20,571 nt of DNA, taken from IMG/VR virus record IMGVR_UViG_3300020183_003424, positions 1 through 20,571 of that record; one strand, 5' to 3'. The DNA is from a virus. The notes under the pieces are model-generated. The model saw only the letters and a list, made by a program, of their open reading frames with translations, was not told the DNA's origin and did no database searches. How positions within the stretch are numbered: the first letter of the stretch is position 1; each line of letters opens with the position of its first letter. Below are positions 1-5,767 of this stretch, piece by piece. The position numbers were made by a program, and so were the translations under genes.

Positions 1-165
1 CTCGATGATATCTTCATTCACCATACCTTCTTGAAGCTCAGTGAGTTCTTCATCAATTAGCTTATATCTCAATAGACGAATCTTATCTTCAGGCCAGGTA
101 GGTGTTGTATGCACATCTTGTTCGGCTGCTCTCATGAAGTCAGCCACCATAGCAAAATTACTCAT
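1..165 (-). CDS. MazG-like nucleotide pyrophosphohydrolase (partial, N-terminal 55 residues)
   Basis: The open frame starts at ATG 165 and runs off the left edge, so only 55 residues are seen. They read as the first helices of an all-alpha NTP pyrophosphohydrolase (MazG / phosphoribosyl-ATP pyrophosphatase-like): a start MSNFAMVADFMRA, then RLLRYKLIDEELTEL at about 30-44 with the acidic E-E-x-x-E cluster (E39, E40, E43) that binds Mg2+ in this family. Family members hydrolyse (d)NTPs or related nucleotides to monophosphates, and similar genes are common in T4-like marine phages. The start is supported by a GAGG Shine-Dalgarno about 9 bases upstream and by its position one base after the stop of the Dps-like gene, with which it is probably co-transcribed. 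The second acidic motif (ExxD) would lie outside the window, so substrate and activity cannot be judged. Confidence 0.7.
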   Translation of the reverse strand, partial: MSNFAMVADFMRAAEQDVHTTPTWPEDKIRLLRYKLIDEELTELQEGMVNEDIIE

Positions 166-166
166 A

Positions 167-616
167 TTAATCCCTCACATTGTTACCAAGAGTTGAGTGG
201 AGGAACCACCCATGTTTCTTATGAGCACCCATGCGCCCAGCAAGAAAATCAGATATATCATGCGCCATTGCAGCCTCGGCCGCATCATATGCAATCTTAA
301 TTGACTGTAATACCTTAGCATTATCCACAGCCAAAGCAAGAATCATCTCTTTGGCTTCAGGCACAGTTTCAAGTTCAACAAGTGTTGTCAGTTCTTTGAA
401 TCGACCTAAAGTACCAGGAGCATATGCACCAGATGCACGAATATATTCGGCAAGTGGATCGATTGCACCATGAACGTCGTCATAGATGCCACCAAATAGA
501 CCATGATACTGGACGAAATCGGGACCCTGAACATTCCAATGAAAATACTGAGCCTTGACACCAAACACATATGTGTCGGCTAATGCTACCTTCAAAGACT
601 CAATTAGATTAGCCAT
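167..616 (-). CDS. dps: Dps-like ferritin-fold protein (DNA/iron protection)
   Basis: This 149-residue protein matches the Dps family in length and fold pattern. The inter-subunit ferroxidase set is intact: H26 and H38 (FHWNVQGPDF...YHGLF), D53 and E57. The spacing of 12, 15 and 4 residues equals that of E. coli Dps H51/H63/D78/E82. Dps dodecamers oxidise Fe2+ with hydrogen peroxide and store the iron, and many bind DNA. There is no lysine-rich N-terminal tail, so strong DNA binding is not obvious; a KK pair lies near the C-terminus. The ATG at 616 overlaps the regA stop by one base and follows a GAGGAG ribosome site. A CTAAATA late-type motif lies about 28 bases upstream inside the regA end, so the gene may have late expression of its own. 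A MazG-like gene follows after one base. Confidence 0.9.
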   Translation of the reverse strand: MANLIESLKVALADTYVFGVKAQYFHWNVQGPDFVQYHGLFGGIYDDVHGAIDPLAEYIRASGAYAPGTLGRFKELTTLVELETVPEAKEMILALAVDNAKVLQSIKIAYDAAEAAMAHDISDFLAGRMGAHKKHGWFLHSTLGNNVRD

Positions 617-1017
617 CAGGTGCTCCTCTTTTTCCCGATAGAATATTTAGCCTCTAGAGTCCAGTCAGATTTTTCTTTATGTGATAGGACCTTAATCTGA
701 GATATAGGCGCAACATCATCTTCATGAGGCTCTGGGCTAATAAGCTCGACTAAACCCCATTCAGTAAGCAAATTAACTATTGTATTCCTACGCATTTCAT
801 CATCTTTACTAAAATTTGTAGGCTTACCATCAAGTGCAAATAGCTCTTTGAAATGCACTATGAAATAACGTTTTTGCTTGTGCAATATGTGACATGACTG
901 GTAGAGAACTTGATCTTTGCGAGAGGCCACACCAATGCGCGTCAACGTCTCACGAACCTTAAGAAAATCTTCAGGATTTTTTAGGCGTACCTCTACCATC
1001 TCCGACATTTCTACCAT
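616..1017 (-). CDS. regA: RegA translational repressor
   Basis: This is a RegA homologue. From VEVRLKNPEDFLKVRETLTRIG onward the protein tracks T4 RegA closely (LYQSCHIL, YFIVHFKELF, DEMRRNTIVNLLTEWGL and the terminal KYSIGKK). T4 RegA, 122 residues, binds the start region of early mRNAs, including those for clamp and clamp-loader genes, and blocks their translation. I place the start at ATG 1017 (133 residues) because GGTGGAG lies about 7 bases upstream; a GTG at 1029 and ATGs at 1008 and 999 are alternatives, and 999 would give the most T4-like N-terminus. The first 47 bases overlap the end of gp62, as expected for a coupled 44-62-regA operon. Unlike T4, DNA polymerase gene 43 does not follow; a Dps-like gene does. 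Confidence 0.93.
   Translation of the reverse strand: MVEMSEMVEVRLKNPEDFLKVRETLTRIGVASRKDQVLYQSCHILHKQKRYFIVHFKELFALDGKPTNFSKDDEMRRNTIVNLLTEWGLVELISPEPHEDDVAPISQIKVLSHKEKSDWTLEAKYSIGKKRST
644..650 (-). promoter_or_regulatory. Candidate late promoter of the dps-like gene
   Basis: The minus strand reads CTAAATA here, inside the last codons of regA. It equals the motif ahead of the gp3-like structural gene in this window and contains the TAAATA core of the T4 late box TATAAATA. Transcription would start about 20 bases before the dps ATG, upstream of its GAGGAG site. The function is inferred from the motif only. Confidence 0.45.
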
Positions 1018-1420
1018 TATCTGCTCCACCCTTTTTCGTTCTTTCGTGGATTTCGGAGAGATGGTCCTCGGATAGAACCATGACGTACTCCTTAGCCCGA
1101 TTATAATTACAACTATAATATTCCATCACAGCCTTAATATCGTCATCCTTCTGAGGCTTAGGCCACTTCTCAGGTTGACGATACATAGGCCTCACCATAT
1201 TTATGAGATAGTCGTGTTGTAACCGGTTTTCTAGATGACCACGCTGATTCATCTCATTAGCATACAGCACTGTATCAACGAAGAAAGATAACGCCTTGTT
1301 GATCAAGAAGGCGCTATATTCTTTCTCGGCCATAGTCTGCATCTGATTATCGGCGAAGTAATTAGGCTTACCTTTGCTTATCGCTCGGACTATGGTAAAT
1401 GTATCGAATTCCTTTGTCAT
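971..1420 (-). CDS. 62: Clamp-loader small subunit gp62
   Basis: The protein lies between gp44 and RegA, exactly where T4 has gp62, and resembles it weakly, mainly in the stretch with EKEYSAFLINKALSFF. With one gp62 and four gp44 subunits the T4 clamp loader opens the gp45 ring and places it on primer-template DNA. The best start is ATG 1420, which overlaps the gp44 stop as ATGA, giving 149 residues against 187 in T4; a GTG two codons earlier is less likely. The C-terminal part is rich in Gly, Lys and Arg (KKGGADNGRNVGDGRGTPKKS), is probably disordered, and overlaps the regA start in another frame. The identification rests on both position and partial similarity. Confidence 0.85.
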   Translation of the reverse strand: MTKEFDTFTIVRAISKGKPNYFADNQMQTMAEKEYSAFLINKALSFFVDTVLYANEMNQRGHLENRLQHDYLINMVRPMYRQPEKWPKPQKDDDIKAVMEYYSCNYNRAKEYVMVLSEDHLSEIHERTKKGGADNGRNVGDGRGTPKKS

Positions 1421-2373
1421 TTCCACTCACAGTCCATCATGACCTGCGTCATACAGGCTGCAAGATTGATCTCTGGATTGACGACAAATGCAGCCTTGTA
1501 TTGATAGTCGGCTAGAATCAAGACTAAATTCGGAATGCTGTTTGGCTTTAGAAAGTCATATGCGCCATCATAAAGCTGCTTGTATAGAGTATTTTGATCG
1601 ATGGTAGAGTTAACCCCAACCCACTTACGCATCGAGGTGAAGTCTTTCTCCTTCAGGTGACGAATAAGATCCTTGAGATCCGTTCCATTCATATTGCTGA
1701 GGATACTAGCATCGATCACGCCGCGGGCCGCGTGTCGCTGTAGCTCGTTCAATACGCGGCGCCAGTCTGGGAAATGTTTGGTGATAAGCTCTGCCACTAC
1801 CTTCTTATCAAACTCAATGTTCTCCTGTGTAAGGATTTCACAGGCCCGAGCATGAAATTGTGTTGCGATTGCAACCTTATGTGCATTAGTAATCTTGAAC
1901 TCAATGGTAGAGCAGCGAGATTGCAATGGCTCGATAATCTTATTGCGGAAATTACAAGTCAGAATAAAGCCGCAATTGTGGGAATATTGCTCCATGAAAT
2001 TGCGGAGTGCAGGTTGGGTCACATGCGTCAGATAATCGGCCTCATCTAGAATCACATACTTGCGACCACCCCAGAAAGATACGGTAGATGCATATCCAAC
2101 AATCTTCGTTCTGAGCATATCGATATTACCATCAAGAGAGCCATTGATGGCAATATAATCTGCGCCGATCTCCTCTAGCATGGCTTTGGCCACGGTAGTC
2201 TTACCGACACCCGCCGAACCCGCAAGCAGCAAGTTCGGGATACTTTTATCTTCTACAAACTTCTTGAAGGTATCTTTTAGATCCGCAGGAAGAATGCAAT
2301 CATCAATCTTCTTAGGACGATATTTCTCTACCCAGAGAAACTCATCATTGTTCGTCTCCAATGTCACTGTCAT
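1417..2373 (-). CDS. 44: Clamp-loader large subunit gp44 (AAA+ ATPase)
   Basis: This is the AAA+ ATPase of the phage clamp loader. Numbered from ATG 2373 it has 318 residues (T4 gp44 has 319). Walker A is GSAGVGKT at 52-59, Walker B is VILDEAD at 107-113, and the SRC arginine-finger motif is at 152-154. The N-terminal EKYRPKKIDDCILP and C-terminal CEWK match T4 gp44. It uses ATP to load gp45 together with gp62. I prefer ATG 2373 because GGAG sits just upstream; ATG 2382 has no ribosome site. The start overlaps the end of the small unknown gene by about 29 bases, and the stop overlaps the gp62 start as ATGA, so the chain 45-(orf)-44-62-regA looks translationally coupled. Confidence 0.96.
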   Translation of the reverse strand: MTVTLETNNDEFLWVEKYRPKKIDDCILPADLKDTFKKFVEDKSIPNLLLAGSAGVGKTTVAKAMLEEIGADYIAINGSLDGNIDMLRTKIVGYASTVSFWGGRKYVILDEADYLTHVTQPALRNFMEQYSHNCGFILTCNFRNKIIEPLQSRCSTIEFKITNAHKVAIATQFHARACEILTQENIEFDKKVVAELITKHFPDWRRVLNELQRHAARGVIDASILSNMNGTDLKDLIRHLKEKDFTSMRKWVGVNSTIDQNTLYKQLYDGAYDFLKPNSIPNLVLILADYQYKAAFVVNPEINLAACMTQVMMDCEWK

Positions 2374-2581
2374 TTTCTCCATTATCTAATTCATCAGTAG
2401 CTAATTCATCAGCCACATGATAAAACAACATTGCAGCTTGTTCTGTACCAAGGGATTGTTTATATCCCCTGGCAGCAGAAGCTAACATTATCGCAAGAAC
2501 TTCCAGATCTTTGCCTCTCTCCCGAGAGTTTTTATAGATTGAATCTAGGATGCTGGTAAGAACTTGGGGACTAAAATTCAT
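2345..2581 (-). CDS. Small conserved-looking protein of unknown function between gp45 and gp44
   Basis: A 78-residue protein starting at ATG 2581, which overlaps the gp45 stop as ATGA; its end overlaps the gp44 start by about 29 bases. This tight packing on both sides argues that it is a real, coupled gene. Longer starts up to 2608 exist but lie inside gp45. The body looks helical (FSPQVLTSILDSIYKNSRERG, then EVLAIMLASAARGY and a helix EQAAMLFYHVADELA) and ends in a strongly acidic, probably flexible tail (DELDNGENDSDIGDEQ). I do not recognise the family. In T4 no gene lies here, because 45 and 44 are adjacent. The position suggests a replisome accessory protein, but nothing in the sequence proves that. 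Confidence 0.75.
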   Translation of the reverse strand: MNFSPQVLTSILDSIYKNSRERGKDLEVLAIMLASAARGYKQSLGTEQAAMLFYHVADELATDELDNGENDSDIGDEQ

Positions 2582-3231
2582 TTCTTTGGGTTTGAACATG
2601 CGACCCAATATTCAACATCGCCAGCCTTTGATTCAAAATAGGCCATACCAGATGTGACCTTCACAGTATAATCACGCGGTAGAAGTTTCATATTCTCAAT
2701 ATCAAATACGGCCTTATAATCTCGGTCTGCATCACCGACGTGATATTCAGTGTTATCGGAGATATCTTCGAGAACATTCGTACCAGAAAGATATGACTTA
2801 CCATCGCGACCGAATAGCAAGATATTTGGTAGCGCAAGCGCAGAGCTAAGTCGCATCACATTCTGCAAAGCTGCATTAGCGATTGTAAATGTGGCTTCTA
2901 CATTTGGCAGCACAATATCCTTCGCAGGTGGATGAGTGACTGTAGCAATCCCACCATGCAATAGCTTTGTGCTTGACGGACCATCGCTGACCACAAGATG
3001 CTTTTCACTAAAATCAAGTGAAGGTGAAGAATATGCACTAATCACCATCAGCAGTCGTGTCAAATCATTGATCGGCGCTTCTGAAGGAAATGATTCCTTC
3101 AGCTTTGCTGAGGCCAGAATAGTCTTTTTCGAATGAACAGTCTTGAGGACGTTACCCGGCTTGATAAGCAGCGATGGATTAATCGCTGCAAAGTTTTTCA
3201 GAATTTCGATAGTCTCAGTTGAAAGCTTCAT
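2578..3231 (-). CDS. 45: Sliding clamp gp45 (DNA polymerase processivity factor)
   Basis: The 217-residue protein begins MKLSTETIEILKNFAAINPS, close to T4 gp45 (MKLSKDTTALLKNFATIN), and is similar in length (228 in T4). T4 gp45 trimers form the ring that tethers the polymerase and, with gp55 and gp33, activate late transcription. Later blocks also follow the T4 pattern, for example FDIENMKLLPRDYTVKV near the C-terminal domain (T4 FIINMANMKMQPGNYKL). The ATG at 3231 follows GAGAGG and a leader of about 20 bases from a very strong sigma70-type promoter at 3260-3288. It heads the replication run 45-orf-44-62-regA. Confidence 0.93.
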   Translation of the reverse strand: MKLSTETIEILKNFAAINPSLLIKPGNVLKTVHSKKTILASAKLKESFPSEAPINDLTRLLMVISAYSSPSLDFSEKHLVVSDGPSSTKLLHGGIATVTHPPAKDIVLPNVEATFTIANAALQNVMRLSSALALPNILLFGRDGKSYLSGTNVLEDISDNTEYHVGDADRDYKAVFDIENMKLLPRDYTVKVTSGMAYFESKAGDVEYWVACSNPKK

Positions 3232-3259
3232 GTTAACCTCTCATGTTGAAGTTGATATC

Positions 3260-3288
3260 ACTATATCAGGTTGTGAGGGGTTTGTCAA
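3260..3288 (-). promoter_or_regulatory. Strong sigma70-type promoter of gp45
   Basis: The minus strand shows TTGACA (3283-3288), a 17-base spacer and TATAGT (3260-3265). The -35 box contains the TGA stop of the upstream glycosyltransferase gene. A dyad, TGATAT-CACT-ATATCA (3253-3268), covers the -10 box and could be an operator. Unlike several other promoters here, it leaves a normal leader with a GAGAGG ribosome site. Confidence 0.85.
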
Positions 3289-4157
3289 CCCTTCATTGCT
3301 TTGCGTAGCTTTTCGCCTTTACCAAGCGCATCGACATCCGCAGTCGCAGATGCACCGATCTGTGCAAGATCAATCAGACTACCACTAAATGTATAGGTTC
3401 CAGTGTGATTCAGTCGCATCCACGGGCAAAGCCAAGTCTTAAGACCAGCACGTGCTGCATACTGGCAGAACATATAATCCTCAGACAGATAACGCTTTGT
3501 CGCAGGATCAATGACGGTATCAAAGAATGCTGTGATCTCACGGCTACCATCGAAGTGTTCTGTGCGAACATGATCAGGTCGATAAGACAGTTCTGGATAG
3601 GCCGCAGCATATTTGACAAATGTTTCGCGGCGAGCCATCATAAAGCCAGTGCCACCTTCAAGAACTTCGACAGGTTCATCGAGGCGGATCTCAGTCGCAT
3701 TGCTGGTTGGATTAAAGACATAATCCCCAACATAGTTTTCTAACAGACCAGCATCTTGATCTGCAAAGCCCTTGTCTACCGCGCGCTTAATCTTCTCCCA
3801 TGAGATGCATTTCTTGGGGTATGGCGCGCAGACAATATCTTTACCAGGTTGATTGGCAATGACTGATAGAGCAATAACATCATTTGGTTGAAAGCCAATA
3901 TCAGCATCAATGAACATAAAGTGTGTGAAATTGCTACGAAGAAAATCATCCACTAGGTAATTACGGGCGCGTGGAATCAAGCTCTCATTGAATAGAAAGA
4001 AAAACTCGACCTCCATACCATACTCTGCGGCAAGCCTAGCAAGATCGGTACAACCCTTTGTGAATGTACCTGTGGCCATACCACCATACATTGGTGTGGC
4101 TACAAAAATCTTATTCTTACGCAGTTCTTCAATTGATACGTTAATTTCGATGGCCAT
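3285..4157 (-). CDS. GT-A type glycosyltransferase-like protein
   Basis: A 290-residue protein with GT-A glycosyltransferase features. An N-terminal strand IFVATPMYGG is followed by the metal/nucleotide-binding DxD motif in FIDADIGF (D84, D86). GGTGFMMARRE (from about 168) resembles the acceptor-side loop, SEDYMFC (225-231) fits the usual catalytic acidic region, and LNHTG (H251) a metal-side His. Such enzymes transfer a sugar from a nucleotide sugar; donor and acceptor are unknown. Similar proteins occur in T4-like marine phages. Two GDP-fucose pathway genes lie in the same block, so a fucose donor is possible but unproven. The ATG follows AGAGGAG. The gene stands alone between a terminator upstream and the gp45 promoter, whose -35 box overlaps its stop codon. 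Confidence 0.75.
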   Translation of the reverse strand: MAIEINVSIEELRKNKIFVATPMYGGMATGTFTKGCTDLARLAAEYGMEVEFFFLFNESLIPRARNYLVDDFLRSNFTHFMFIDADIGFQPNDVIALSVIANQPGKDIVCAPYPKKCISWEKIKRAVDKGFADQDAGLLENYVGDYVFNPTSNATEIRLDEPVEVLEGGTGFMMARRETFVKYAAAYPELSYRPDHVRTEHFDGSREITAFFDTVIDPATKRYLSEDYMFCQYAARAGLKTWLCPWMRLNHTGTYTFSGSLIDLAQIGASATADVDALGKGEKLRKAMKG

Positions 4158-4178
4158 TTAGCACTCCTCTACATGCCG

Positions 4179-4186
4179 ACTTTATA
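4179..4186 (-). promoter_or_regulatory. Possible late-type promoter of the glycosyltransferase gene
   Basis: The glycosyltransferase gene follows a terminator and so needs its own promoter. The best candidate is TATAAAGT on the minus strand, matching 6 of 8 bases of the T4 late box TATAAATA and about 20 bases before the ATG. No good -35/-10 pair is seen. The support is weak. Confidence 0.3.
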
Positions 4187-4204
4187 TGTATTTGTCTAAC
4201 ATGC

Positions 4205-4233
4205 AAAAATGGGCCGAGAGCAAGTCTCGGCCC
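4205..4233 (-). terminator. Rho-independent terminator after the HTH gene
   Basis: A perfect 9-bp stem, GGGCCGAGA and TCTCGGCCC (4211-4219 and 4225-4233), encloses a 5-base loop. On the minus strand it is followed by ATTTTTG (to 4204-4210). This is a classic intrinsic terminator closing the cobS-HTH transcript about 35 bases after the HTH stop. The remaining bases to the glycosyltransferase start hold only its putative promoter and ribosome site. Confidence 0.9.
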
Positions 4234-4268
4234 AAGTTTACCACAAACACTCAAGAGATAGTAGCATA

Positions 4269-4526
4269 TCAGGCAGAAGCAAGAGCCCGATAGCCAGCCG
4301 CGATAACCTCACGGCGGGGAGCACCGAGGCGATACAGAGTCACCTCATGATTGTTACCCAGGGTCTTGCGATTAGCATAAACCGCATAGCCCTTGAAACG
4401 GAGCGCAGAAGCCGTCGCGCTCAGATTCTGGATACCGAAGCGGCTACGGGCCTGGCCTTCGGTAATATCATTGCCCGACATCAGAAAGTCGAGCAAACGG
4501 TCGGTCTTGGTACGCTTAGTAGTCAT
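4269..4526 (-). CDS. Small helix-turn-helix protein, putative DNA-binding regulator
   Basis: From ATG 4526 the protein has 85 residues. TKTDRLLDFLMSGNDITEGQARSRFG followed by NLSATASALRFKGYAVYANRKT reads as a winged helix-turn-helix: helix, turn with ITEGQAR, recognition helix around NLSATASALR, then a beta wing. It resembles small phage HTH proteins (HTH_39-like). The start is uncertain: ATG 4538 is in frame, and AGGA lies about 11 bases before 4526; no ATG reaches the cobS stop. It follows the CobS-like gene closely and is the last gene before a strong terminator. Base composition is GC-rich like cobS and cobT. It could regulate the dyad-bearing promoters nearby, but that is a guess. Confidence 0.7.
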   Translation of the reverse strand: MTTKRTKTDRLLDFLMSGNDITEGQARSRFGIQNLSATASALRFKGYAVYANRKTLGNNHEVTLYRLGAPRREVIAAGYRALASA

Positions 4527-4558
4527 ATCGAAGCACATCCTATATATTGTGCGGTTGA

Positions 4559-5704
4559 TCAAAACGGAATCTCGTCGCCTTGCAGGCTCTTGGAATCCGC
4601 CTCAGGAGCGACTTGCTCCGGAGCTTTGGGCAGGGTCGGGTCGACCTTGCGATAGAGGTCGAGGAAAGACTTCTTAGTCTCCTCGTCAAAACGGTTGGTG
4701 CACATCTCGATAGCACGCATACGGTCATCAAACAGCTGGTATGCACGGATGATATGCACAAGGCGGCGAGTCGAGATCACCTCGTCAGATGCACCCTCGG
4801 CGAAAGAGCGACGGATAACGTCTGCCCAAGCCACAAGGTGATCAATATAACCCTGATGATCGTCGGTCAGGTTATCAAACTGAGCCTGGAGGATCTTGGT
4901 CTCGATCTTGGTTGCGGGGTAATCTTGCTCGATGGTGATAGGGAACCGCTCAAGTAGCGCATCATCAAGCATGGAGGCTGCGACATAGCGACCATCATCG
5001 GAGCCGCGACCCTTGGTATTCGCAGTCACAAAGATGTTGAAGCCCTCAGCCGGATGCACGACCTCGCCAGTCTTTTTGACAAAGTAAGGCTTGCCTTCAA
5101 GAATACCTTGCAAGCACATGATCTTGGTCGGGTCAGCACGGTCGGCCTCGTCAAGGAGCATGACTGCACCGAGCTCCATGGCGCGGAGCACAGGACCCTT
5201 GAGGAACTTGGTCTCACCGTCGATCAGACGGAAGCCACCGATCAAGTCGTCCTCGTCTGTCTCGCGTGACATTTGGATGCGTACGATCTGACGACCAGCG
5301 CGGGCGCAAGCCTGCTCGACCATGAAGGTCTTGCCGTTACCAGATAGACCAGAAATAAACACAGGGAAAAACTTGCGCGAGCGGATAATACGCTCAACGT
5401 CTTTGAACTCACCAAAAGGAACGTAGGTCTTGTCCTTGTTTGGGACCATCACATAGTCATGCTCGGACGTCGCATTAGGATCAAACTTCTTGGTTTGACG
5501 AGTCATCATCGGGATGACCTGTGCATATGCGATGGAAGGGATTTGATATTTACCACGGTCAGGAGACCGCGCCGAGTTGAAAAACCAACGCGGCCGAGAC
5601 ATACCAAGCTCATTAGCCAAAGCAAGGATTTGCTTGCGTGTCACGATGGTATTCTCACCAAAGCGTGTCACGGCAGTTTGCAGAAAGGTATCACGATCAT
5701 TCAT
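4559..5704 (-). CDS. cobS: CobS-like AAA+ ATPase (MoxR type)
   Basis: A 381-residue AAA+ ATPase. Residues 1-60 form a separate N-terminal domain (RKQILALANELGMSRPRW) that looks like a small helix-turn-helix fold. The ATPase core has Walker A GLSGNGKT (119-126), Walker B VMLLDEAD (181-188), sensor 1 FVTAN (225-229), arginine finger region LLERF (250-254) and sensor 2 STRR (311-314). This matches the CobS subunit of aerobic cobaltochelatase and the cobS gene common in T4-like cyanophages. CobS works with a VWA partner (CobT), and a CobT-like gene lies directly upstream. The C-terminus is a Pro/Glu-rich tail ending GDEIPF, like the acidic tip of bacterial SSB. ATG 5704 follows GGAG at about 10 bases and a consensus promoter. 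It may be a cobalt chelatase subunit or a MoxR-type remodelling ATPase. Confidence 0.88.
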   Translation of the reverse strand: MNDRDTFLQTAVTRFGENTIVTRKQILALANELGMSRPRWFFNSARSPDRGKYQIPSIAYAQVIPMMTRQTKKFDPNATSEHDYVMVPNKDKTYVPFGEFKDVERIIRSRKFFPVFISGLSGNGKTFMVEQACARAGRQIVRIQMSRETDEDDLIGGFRLIDGETKFLKGPVLRAMELGAVMLLDEADRADPTKIMCLQGILEGKPYFVKKTGEVVHPAEGFNIFVTANTKGRGSDDGRYVAASMLDDALLERFPITIEQDYPATKIETKILQAQFDNLTDDHQGYIDHLVAWADVIRRSFAEGASDEVISTRRLVHIIRAYQLFDDRMRAIEMCTNRFDEETKKSFLDLYRKVDPTLPKAPEQVAPEADSKSLQGDEIPF

Positions 5705-5738
5705 ATCAAAAGGTCTCCATTATGTTTGTGATGTAATT

Positions 5739-5767
5739 ATTATATCAGGTGCGAGACATCTTGTCAA
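5739..5767 (-). promoter_or_regulatory. Consensus sigma70-type promoter of the cobS-like gene
   Basis: TTGACA (5762-5767), a 17-base spacer and TATAAT (5739-5744) match the sigma70 consensus at every position. The -35 box is inside the last codons of the CobT-like gene and the spacer begins at its stop codon. The leader of about 28 bases carries GGAG. The ACCTGATATA stretch around the -10 box is shared with the gp45 promoter. Confidence 0.88.

Noticed and set aside
1195-1205. CATAAATA, a T4 late-box match on the minus strand inside gp62
   Set aside because: It is about 180 bases from the next start codon, in coding sequence, and gp62/regA are early genes; chance is likely in AT-rich DNA.
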